Assembly: GCF_001426905.1 (NCBI RefSeq)
Contig: NZ_LMFQ01000023.1
Location: 186,001-250,000, forward strand
Origin: Caulobacter sp. Root1455
Lineage (GTDB): Bacteria; Pseudomonadota; Alphaproteobacteria; Caulobacterales; Caulobacteraceae
DNA length: 64,000 bases
Direction: 5' to 3'
In this document: positions 56,267-64,000 of the stretch, piece after piece
How positions within the stretch are numbered: position 1 is the stretch's first letter
Layout of the letters: the number at the start of each line of letters is the position of its first letter
Translations under genes and position numbers: made by a program
The notes under the pieces: generated by a model
What the model saw: the letters and a program-made list of their open reading frames with translations, nothing else
The model's database searches: none
What the model was told of the DNA's origin: nothing

Positions 56267-56371
56267 TGTGCGGATATCCAAACAGCTCGTGCGGTGATGA
56301 GCGGATTATCGCACGCGAAGCGGCGGCGCATAGTCCGCCCCATCGAACACGCACGCTTTCGGAGACTCCCC

Positions 56372-57367
56372 ATGCAAACCCGTCAACTCGGCAAGACCGG
56401 TCCCGTCGTCTCGGCCCTGGGCCTGGGCGCCATGGGCATGTCGGGCATGTACGGCCCCTCCGATCGGGCCGAGAGCCTGGCCACGATCGACGCCGCCCTG
56501 GAGGCCGGAATCACTCTGATCGACACCGGCGACTTCTACGGCATGGGCCGCAACGAGATGCTGATCGGCGAGGCCCTCAAGGGCGGAAAGCGCGACAAGG
56601 CGCTGCTTAGCGTCAAGTTCGGCGCCCAGCGCGACCCGGCCGGCGGCTGGATCGGCTTCGACGGCCGCCCGGCGGCGGTGAAGACCGCCCTGGCCTATAC
56701 GCTGCAGCGCCTGGGCGTCGACCACATCGACATCTACCGGCCCGCGCGCCTGGACCCCAACGTGCCGATCGAGGACACGGTCGGGGCCATCGCCGAGCTG
56801 GTCCAGGCCGGCTATGTGCGTCACATCGGGCTGTCGGAGGTGGGCGTCGAAACGATCCGCAGGGCCCACGCCGTCCATCCGATCGTCGACCTGCAGATCG
56901 AATACGCGCTGATCACGCGCGGGGTCGAGGACAGGATCCTGCCGGTCCTGCGCGAACTGGGGATCGGCATGACCGCCTATGGCGTGCTGTCGCGCGGCCT
57001 GATCAGCGGCCACTGGGACAAGGATCAGGGCAAGGCCAAGGGCGACTTCCGCGCCTATTCCCCACGCTTCCAGGGCGACAATGTCGACAAGAACCTGGCC
57101 CTGGTCGAGGCGCTGCGGAAGGTCGCCGAAGCCAAGGGCGTCAGCGTCGCCCAGATCGCCATCGCCTGGGTGGCGGCGCAAGGGCCGGACATCGTGCCGC
57201 TGGTCGGGGCCCGCACCCGCGCCCGCCTCGCGGAATCGCTGGGATCCCTGGACGTCACCCTGTCGGCCGACGACCTGGCCGCGATCGAGCGGGCGGCGCC
57301 CAAGGGCGCGGCGGCCGGCGCGCGCTACGCCGAAGCCCAGATGGCCCATCTCGACAGCGAGCGCTGA
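56372..57367 (+). CDS. Aldo/keto reductase (AKR13-like)
   Basis: This 331-residue TIM-barrel oxidoreductase has the tetrad residues Asp and Tyr (LIDTGDFYG) and Lys (LLSVKFG), but the usual His in the fourth position is missing: the strand reads IDIYRPARLDP instead of a YxxHRVDP type. The NADPH-binding region VPLVGARTRARLAESLGS is intact. Ribosome-binding GGAG precedes the ATG. It is probably regulated by the divergent LysR gene. Confidence 0.92.
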   Translation: MQTRQLGKTGPVVSALGLGAMGMSGMYGPSDRAESLATIDAALEAGITLIDTGDFYGMGRNEMLIGEALKGGKRDKALLSVKFGAQRDPAGGWIGFDGRPAAVKTALAYTLQRLGVDHIDIYRPARLDPNVPIEDTVGAIAELVQAGYVRHIGLSEVGVETIRRAHAVHPIVDLQIEYALITRGVEDRILPVLRELGIGMTAYGVLSRGLISGHWDKDQGKAKGDFRAYSPRFQGDNVDKNLALVEALRKVAEAKGVSVAQIAIAWVAAQGPDIVPLVGARTRARLAESLGSLDVTLSADDLAAIERAAPKGAAAGARYAEAQMAHLDSER

Positions 57368-57468
57368 CCGGTTCGGCCCACCCCGGTTTTCCGGCCCGGT
57401 TTTCAAGGGTGGGCGGATGAAAATTTCGGTCTGTCAAAGGCCGCGAAGCTGGGTTTAGCTTCGCGGTC

Positions 57469-58659
57469 ATGATCGAAGCTCTGCTGAAAAAGATGGTCAA
57501 GGTCGGCGACCTGACCATCCACCTGCCCAACGGCTCGACCACCAAGGCCGGCGACGGCTCGGGTCCGCCGGTGACGATGCGCGTCAACGGCCGCGGCCTG
57601 CGCCGCCTGGTCGCCAATCCCAGCCTCGGCCTCGGCGAGGCCTATATGGAAGGCGACCTGAAGATCGAGCAGGGGACCCTGTGGGATCTGCTGGAGATCG
57701 TCGGCAAGAGCGGCGGGCGCACGCCCAAGCGCGGCACGCCGCTGAAGCGGGCCCAAAAGGCGATCAAGCGCACGGTGCAGTCGGTCAACGACCGCATCGC
57801 CTCGCGCCGCAACGTCGCCCACCACTACGACGTGTCCAACGCGCTCTATGAGCGCTTCCTCGACAAGGACATGCAGTACAGCTGCGCCTATTTCGCGCGG
57901 CCCGACATGACGCTGGAGGAGGCCCAGGCCGCCAAGAAGGCCCATATCGGCGCCAAGCTGAACATCACGCCGGGCATGAAGGTGCTGGACATCGGTTCGG
58001 GCTGGGGCGGCATGGCCCTGACCCTGGCGGCCGACCACGGGGCCAGGATGACCGGGGTCACCCTGTCGACCGAGCAGCTGGCCCTGGCCAGGGAACGCGC
58101 CGACAAGGCGGGTCTGTCCGACCGGGTCGAGTTCCGCCTGACCGACTATCGCGACCTGGACGAGACCTTCGACCGCATCGTCTCGGTCGGCATGCTGGAA
58201 CACGTCGGCGCCCCGAACTTCCAGACCTATTTCGACACCGTCAAACGCCTGCTGGCCGACGACGGCAGCGCGGTGATCCACGCGATCGGCCGGATGAGCG
58301 GCCCCGGCGCGACCAACGCCTTCACGGCCAAATACATCTTCCCGGGGGGCTACATCCCGGGCCTGTCGGAGATCGTCAGGGCCGTCGAGGCGGCGGGCCT
58401 GTGGATCACCGACATCGAGATCCTGCGCCTGCACTACGCCGAGACCTGCAAGCACTGGCGCCTGCGCTTCCTGGCCGATCCGGACATCCCGGCGATGTTC
58501 GACGAACGGTTCCGGCGGATGTGGGAGTTCTACCTGTGCGGGGCCGAGCTGGGCTTCCGCTACGGCGGCCACATGGTCTTCCAGATCCAGGTCGCCAAGA
58601 AGGTCGGCGCCCTGCCGATCACTCGGGACTACATGTTCGAGGGCGAGCGAGGCGTCTAG
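57469..58659 (+). CDS. cfa: Cyclopropane-fatty-acyl-phospholipid synthase
   Basis: This 396-residue SAM-dependent enzyme adds a methylene bridge to unsaturated membrane lipids. The N-terminal lipid-binding domain (GEAYMEGDLKIEQGTLWDLL) precedes the methyltransferase core: HHYDVSNALYERFLDKDMQYSCAYF, SAM motif VLDIGSGWGGMAL, ISVGMLEHVG-like VSVGMLEHVGAP and HAIGRMSGP. Acid and stationary-phase stress usually induce it. Soluble, peripheral to the membrane. Confidence 0.95.
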   Translation: MIEALLKKMVKVGDLTIHLPNGSTTKAGDGSGPPVTMRVNGRGLRRLVANPSLGLGEAYMEGDLKIEQGTLWDLLEIVGKSGGRTPKRGTPLKRAQKAIKRTVQSVNDRIASRRNVAHHYDVSNALYERFLDKDMQYSCAYFARPDMTLEEAQAAKKAHIGAKLNITPGMKVLDIGSGWGGMALTLAADHGARMTGVTLSTEQLALARERADKAGLSDRVEFRLTDYRDLDETFDRIVSVGMLEHVGAPNFQTYFDTVKRLLADDGSAVIHAIGRMSGPGATNAFTAKYIFPGGYIPGLSEIVRAVEAAGLWITDIEILRLHYAETCKHWRLRFLADPDIPAMFDERFRRMWEFYLCGAELGFRYGGHMVFQIQVAKKVGALPITRDYMFEGERGV

Positions 58660-58674
58660 ATCGGGCTCGCGGGT

Positions 58675-58793
58675 CTTCCCCGTGGGGGCGGCGATCGGTG
58701 GGGGAGTTGTCAGGCCGTCGGACCTGTGCGACCAGCGCCCGAGCACTCCCCCCTCCGTCGGCTTCGCCGACACCTCCCCCATGGGGGGAGGGC
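58675..58793. repeat. Intergenic palindromic element, CTCCCCC/GGGGGAG family, copy 4
   Basis: TCTTCCCCGTGGGGGCGGCGATCGG at one end and CACCTCCCCCATGGGGGGAGG at the other; GTCGGCTTCGCCGAC inside. It lies between cfa and the permease gene, both on the plus strand, and approaches the permease start. Confidence 0.8.
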
Positions 58794-58811
58794 CGCACCT
58801 CGAGGACGTCG

Positions 58812-60236
58812 ATGGGTCAGTTTCGCGCCGCCGATCTGTTTCGGCGCAAGCCCGTGGGCCGGGTCATCGCCGAGGGCGGCGAGCACCTGCCGGAAGATCA
58901 CGCCATTGGGGGCCTGCACCGAACGATCGGCCTGTTCCAGCTGACCATGCTGGGGGTCGGGGCCACGATCGGCACCGGCATCTTCGTGGCCCTGACCACG
59001 GCCGTGCCGGCCGCCGGGCCGGCCGTCGTCGTCTCGTTCGTGATCGCCGGGATCACCGCGGCCCTGACGGCCCTGTGCTACGCCGAGCTGGCCTCGACCA
59101 TTCCGGTGTCGGGCTCGTCCTATTCCTACGCCTACGCCACCCTGGGCGAGTTCGTGGCCTTCATCGTCGGGGCGTGCCTGCTGCTGGAATACGCCGTCTC
59201 GGCCTCGGCCATCGCCGTGGGCTGGGGGCAGTACCTGAACGAGATGTTCTCCGACCTGATCGGCTGGCGCATGCCCGACGCCATCGCCAAGGCCCCGGGG
59301 GCGGGCGGGGTGTTCAACCTGCCGGCGGTGGTGCTGGTCGGCGCCTGCCTGATCCTGCTGCTGCGCGGCGTGAAGGAGTCGGTGACGGTCAACGCCGTGC
59401 TGGTGGTGCTGAAGCTCCTGGTGCTGCTGTTCTTCGTGGTCGTCGCCTTCAGCGGCTTCCACACCGGCAACCTGACGCCGTTCGCGCCGATGGGCATGGC
59501 CGGCATCGGGGCGGCGGCCTCGTCGATCTTCTTCTCCTATATCGGCATCGACGCGGTCTCGACGGCCGGCGACGAGGTCAAGGACCCGCGCCGCACCCTG
59601 CCTCTGGGCATCATCCTGTCCCTGCTGATCGTCACCGGCGTCTATATCCTGGTGGCCCTGGCCGCCGTCGGCGCCCAGCCCTGGACCGCTTTCGCGGGCC
59701 AGGAGGCGGGGCTGGCGGTGATCCTGCGCAACCTGACCGGCCAGGCCTGGACCTCGCTGATCCTCTGCGTCGGGGCCATCGTCTCGATCTTCTCGATCAC
59801 CCTGGTGGTCATGTACGGCCAGACCCGCATCCTCTACGCCATGAGCCGCGACGGCCTGCTGCCCAAGGTGTTCCAGCGGGTGAACGCCAAGACCCAGTCG
59901 CCGGACCTCAACACCTGGATCGTCGCGGCCTTCATCGCCCTGCTGGCCGCCTTCGTGCCGCTGGACACCCTGGTCAACCTGACCAGCATGGGCACGCTGA
60001 TCGCCTTCGCCATCGTCTCGCTGGGCGTGATCATCCTGCGGCGGACCCAGCCGGACCTGCCGCGCGGCTACCGCGTGCCGCTGTATCCGGTCGTGCCGCT
60101 GCTCAGCGTGGCTTTCTGCGGCTACCTGATCGTCGGCCTGCCGCTGGACACCTGGATCCTGTTCGCGGTCTGGGCGGCGGCGGCGTGCGTGCTGTACTTC
60201 GGCTATTCGGCGCGCAATTCGAAGCTGGCGACGTAA
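58812..60236 (+). CDS. APC-family amino acid permease (CAT/YhdG-like)
   Basis: This 474-residue inner-membrane transporter has 12 or more hydrophobic segments. The APC signature is visible: GVGATIGTGIFVAL in helix 1, CYAELASTIPVSGSSYSYAYA in helix 3, FFSYIGIDAVSTAGDEVKDPRRTLPLGI in helix 6/7. This arrangement resembles cationic amino-acid transporters; the substrate is not proven. It starts 19 bases after the preceding palindromic element. Confidence 0.92.
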   Translation: MGQFRAADLFRRKPVGRVIAEGGEHLPEDHAIGGLHRTIGLFQLTMLGVGATIGTGIFVALTTAVPAAGPAVVVSFVIAGITAALTALCYAELASTIPVSGSSYSYAYATLGEFVAFIVGACLLLEYAVSASAIAVGWGQYLNEMFSDLIGWRMPDAIAKAPGAGGVFNLPAVVLVGACLILLLRGVKESVTVNAVLVVLKLLVLLFFVVVAFSGFHTGNLTPFAPMGMAGIGAAASSIFFSYIGIDAVSTAGDEVKDPRRTLPLGIILSLLIVTGVYILVALAAVGAQPWTAFAGQEAGLAVILRNLTGQAWTSLILCVGAIVSIFSITLVVMYGQTRILYAMSRDGLLPKVFQRVNAKTQSPDLNTWIVAAFIALLAAFVPLDTLVNLTSMGTLIAFAIVSLGVIILRRTQPDLPRGYRVPLYPVVPLLSVAFCGYLIVGLPLDTWILFAVWAAAACVLYFGYSARNSKLAT

Positions 60237-60244
60237 GCAGCGAA

Positions 60245-60375
60245 ACGCCCCCTCCGTCACGATGCGTAGTCGCATCGCGCCACCTCCCCCGCGATGCGGG
60301 TGAGGAGTAAGCGCGGGTCTTCTCCTCCCCTGCGAAGCGGGGGAGGTGGCGGGCGAAGCCCGACGGAGGGGGCGT
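60245..60375. repeat. Intergenic palindromic element, ACGCCCCCTCCGTC family, copy 2
   Basis: ACGCCCCCTCCGTC (60245-60258) and GACGGAGGGGGCGT (60362-60375) are exact inverse complements; inside are CCACCTCCCCC/GGGGGAGGTGG and GCGATGCG-type palindromes. It is between the convergent permease and glmS 3' ends. Confidence 0.85.
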
Positions 60376-60384
60376 CCGGGCCCC

Positions 60385-62205
<1,821 letters not shown>

Positions 62206-62366
62206 GGGCCGAGATCCTTTGAAGAACATCGCGGCGGCGGCTATTGCTACCGGCGCAAGGTGTGTAGAGGCGGGGCTTTAGCACTCGCATCAGCCTCTTT
62301 GTGTAAATCTGCATTTCGGATCGTTGCGTGATTCGAAAGGCTCACAGACGAGACCAGAAGACGACC

Positions 62367-63713
62367 ATGAGCAAGCGCGCCTATTTCGGCACTGACGGCA
62401 TCCGCGGCCAGGCCAACAAGCACCCGATGACCGCCGAGGTCGCCCTGCGCGTCGGCCTAGCGGCCGGCAAGCTGTTCCGCTCCCAAGACGACCGCCGCCA
62501 CCTGGTGGTGATCGGCAAGGACACCCGTCTGTCTGGCTACATGATCGAGCCCGCCCTGGTCGCCGGCTTCACCAGCGTCGGCATGGACGTGCGCCTGTTC
62601 GGCCCGCTGCCGACCCCCGCCGTGGCGATGATGACCCGCTCGATGCGCGCCGACCTGGGCGTGATGATCAGCGCCAGCCACAACGACTTCGCCGATAACG
62701 GCATCAAGCTGTTCGGTCCGGACGGCTACAAGCTGTCGGACGAGCAGGAGTTGAAGATCGAGGCCCTCATGGACGAGGGCCTGCAGCAACGCCTGGCCGA
62801 GCCGCGCGAGTTGGGCCGGGTCAAGCGCATCGACGACGCTCAGGCTCGCTATGTCGAGATCGTCAAGGCGACCTTCCCGCGTCACCTGAGCCTTGCCGGC
62901 CTGCGCATCGTCATCGATTGCGCCCACGGCGCGGCCTACAGGGTCGCGCCCGAGGCCCTCTACGAGCTGGGCGCCGAGGTTTTCCCGATCGGCGTCGAGC
63001 CCAACGGCACCAACATCAACGCCGAGTGCGGCTCGACCCATCCCGAGACCATGGCCAAGCTGGTGCGCGAATACCGCGCCGACATCGGCATCGCCCTCGA
63101 CGGCGACGCCGACCGGTTGGTGATCTGCGACGAGAAGGGCGTGGTGGTCGACGGCGACCAGATCATGGCCATCGTCGCCCTGGCCTTCGCCAAGGCCGGA
63201 ACCCTGAAATCCGGCGGCGTGGTCGCCACCGTGATGTCCAACCTCGGCCTGGAACGGCTGATGACCGACAACGGTCTGACCCTGGAGCGCACCAGCGTCG
63301 GCGACCGCTACGTGATGGCCCGCATGCGCGAGGGCGGCTTCAACATCGGCGGCGAGCAGTCGGGCCACGTGATTCTGTCGGACTTCTCGACCACCGGCGA
63401 CGGCCTGATCGCGGCCCTGCAGGTGCTGGCGGTGATGATCCAGACCGGCAAGCCGATGAGCGCCCTGGGCCGGCAGTTCGAGCCGGTGCCGCAACTGCTG
63501 GAAAACGTCCGCTTCGCCGGCGGCAAGCCGCTGGAGCACAAGACCGTCATGGAGGCCATCGCCGACGGCGAGAGCCAGCTGAACGGCTCGGGCCGCATCG
63601 TGGTCCGCCCGTCCGGCACCGAGCCCCTGATCCGCATCATGGCCGAGGGCGACGACCCGGCCCTGGTCAGGAAGGTGGTCAAGTCGATCGTCTCGGCGGT
63701 GAAGGCGGTCTGA
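62367..63713 (+). CDS. glmM: Phosphoglucosamine mutase
   Basis: This 448-residue enzyme converts glucosamine-6-phosphate to glucosamine-1-phosphate. The phosphoserine is S104 in [15 protein letters not shown]; the metal loop is ALDGDADRL, the sugar loop GGEQSGH and the phosphate loop [20 protein letters not shown] opens the chain. Start ATG 62367 is preceded by no in-frame conserved sequence. It acts directly after GlmS, its divergent neighbour. Confidence 0.98.
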   Translation: MSKRAYFGTDGIRGQANKHPMTAEVALRVGLAAGKLFRSQDDRRHLVVIGKDTRLSGYMIEPALVAGFTSVGMDVRLFGPLPTPAVAMMTRSMRADLGVMISASHNDFADNGIKLFGPDGYKLSDEQELKIEALMDEGLQQRLAEPRELGRVKRIDDAQARYVEIVKATFPRHLSLAGLRIVIDCAHGAAYRVAPEALYELGAEVFPIGVEPNGTNINAECGSTHPETMAKLVREYRADIGIALDGDADRLVICDEKGVVVDGDQIMAIVALAFAKAGTLKSGGVVATVMSNLGLERLMTDNGLTLERTSVGDRYVMARMREGGFNIGGEQSGHVILSDFSTTGDGLIAALQVLAVMIQTGKPMSALGRQFEPVPQLLENVRFAGGKPLEHKTVMEAIADGESQLNGSGRIVVRPSGTEPLIRIMAEGDDPALVRKVVKSIVSAVKAV

Positions 63714-63786
63714 GGGCGGCGGCTTTTGCTGCCCGTTAGGGGCATTCGAATTCTGGTGGTCGAAACGGCGGCGGGAAGAGATCCCC

Positions 63787-63864
63787 GTCCTTCGACAAGC
63801 TCAGGATGAGGATCTCTACTGAACGGCCGCGAAATTCGTCCTCATCCTGAGCCTGTCGAAGGAC
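63787..63864. repeat. Long inverted repeat downstream of glmM
   Basis: A 26-base arm (63787-63812: CTTCGACAAGCTCAGGATGAGG core) is repeated inverted at 63839-63864 with one mismatch, separated by 26 bases. Such CCTTCGACAAGCTCAGGATGAG repeats occur widely in sphingomonads and Caulobacter relatives as intergenic elements. Confidence 0.85.
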
Positions 63865-63917
63865 GAGGACGCATCCCGAATGCTGGCCGCCCCCGTCGAC
63901 CTCGTCTGACAGCACAA

Positions 63918-63943
63918 CGCCCCGAGGAGGGGACCTCGGGGCG
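63918..63943. terminator. Hairpin upstream of the right window edge
   Basis: CGCCCCGAGG and CCTCGGGGCG form a 10-bp stem with loop AGGGGA. On the minus strand it would be downstream of the putative gene fragment at 63971-64000. No long U-tract. Confidence 0.55.
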
Positions 63944-63970
63944 CGTGCGGGCCTGAGCGGGGTGGCGGCG

Positions 63971-64000
63971 TCAGGCCGCCGCTTTCCAGTTCGGCTCCAG
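63971..64000 (-). CDS. Possible C-terminal fragment of a minus-strand gene
   Basis: Reading from the window edge the codons spell LEPNWKAAA and then TGA, followed by a hairpin. Nothing more can be seen, so the product is unknown. Confidence 0.3.
   Translation of the reverse strand: MEPNWKAAA

Overview
The window is a high-GC chromosomal segment from a Caulobacter-like alphaproteobacterium (Caulobacteraceae). The main evidence is a complete divL gene in which the phospho-acceptor histidine is a tyrosine, an mmcB gene behind an alphaproteobacterial SOS box (GTTC-N7-GTTC), flagellin-glycosylation genes flmA/flmB, the ChvI/ChvG system followed by an HprK/EIIA/HPr phosphorelay, a SenC/RegB/RegA redox cluster, and many Caulobacter-style intergenic palindromic repeats. 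Almost everything is core chromosome. No prophage, insertion sequence, CRISPR array, rRNA or tRNA gene was recognised.

Layout. 1-4.8 kb: end of sdhC, then sdhD, sdhA and sdhB, an FAD-dependent ferredoxin reductase and a [2Fe-2S] ferredoxin. 4.9-8.2 kb: divL (minus), then a minimal zincin coupled to a SWIM zinc-finger protein. 8.4-13.4 kb: a class A penicillin-binding protein, recQ, a small membrane protein and SOS-controlled mmcB. 13.4-16.3 kb: a YoeB/YefM toxin-antitoxin pair, two tandem lipocalins and a ferritin-like diiron protein. 16.4-19.3 kb: a sirtuin, a YgjP-type metallopeptidase and an intracellular PHB depolymerase. 19.4-22.1 kb: senC, regB and regA. 22.2-29.9 kb: a short-chain dehydrogenase, pterin dehydratase, HAD phosphatase, two small unknowns, an AsmA-like protein, a YjhX-like protein, rsmD, a TMEM175-like channel and a CPBP protease. 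29.9-33.5 kb: an RluB-type pseudouridine synthase, a probable PIN-toxin module with an unusual partner, tadA and a secreted unknown. 33.6-41.4 kb: flmA/flmB, a large conserved unknown, then chvI-chvG-hprK-EIIA-ptsH. 41.6-48.4 kb: bioB, a CYTH-CHAD protein, a DUF1176 protein, ahcY, an AT-rich island with a small membrane protein, and a pyridoxal kinase. 48.5-60.2 kb: mostly metabolic and transport genes, including asd, a LysR/aldo-keto reductase pair, cfa and an amino-acid permease. 60.4-63.7 kb: divergent glmS and glmM.

Functional themes. sdhCDAB feeds the respiratory chain whose redox state RegB/RegA sense, and SenC helps assemble cytochrome oxidase copper. DivL belongs to the CckA-CtrA cell-cycle circuit, and two CcrM methylation sites sit in its promoter region. 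ChvG/ChvI (envelope stress), HprK/EIIA/HPr (nitrogen/carbon phosphorelay), the penicillin-binding protein and GlmS/GlmM (UDP-GlcNAc supply) all bear on the envelope, and FlmA uses UDP-GlcNAc.

Repeats are the most distinctive non-coding feature. At least nine 60-145 bp palindromic elements of related families lie at gene 3' ends, together with several perfect hairpins. One further element (48389-48493) provides the stop codons of both convergent genes that flank it. The best candidates for something undescribed are the DUF7662-like/PIN pair at 31.6-32.6 kb and the start-stop (AUG-UAG) leader in the AT-rich island at 47.1 kb.
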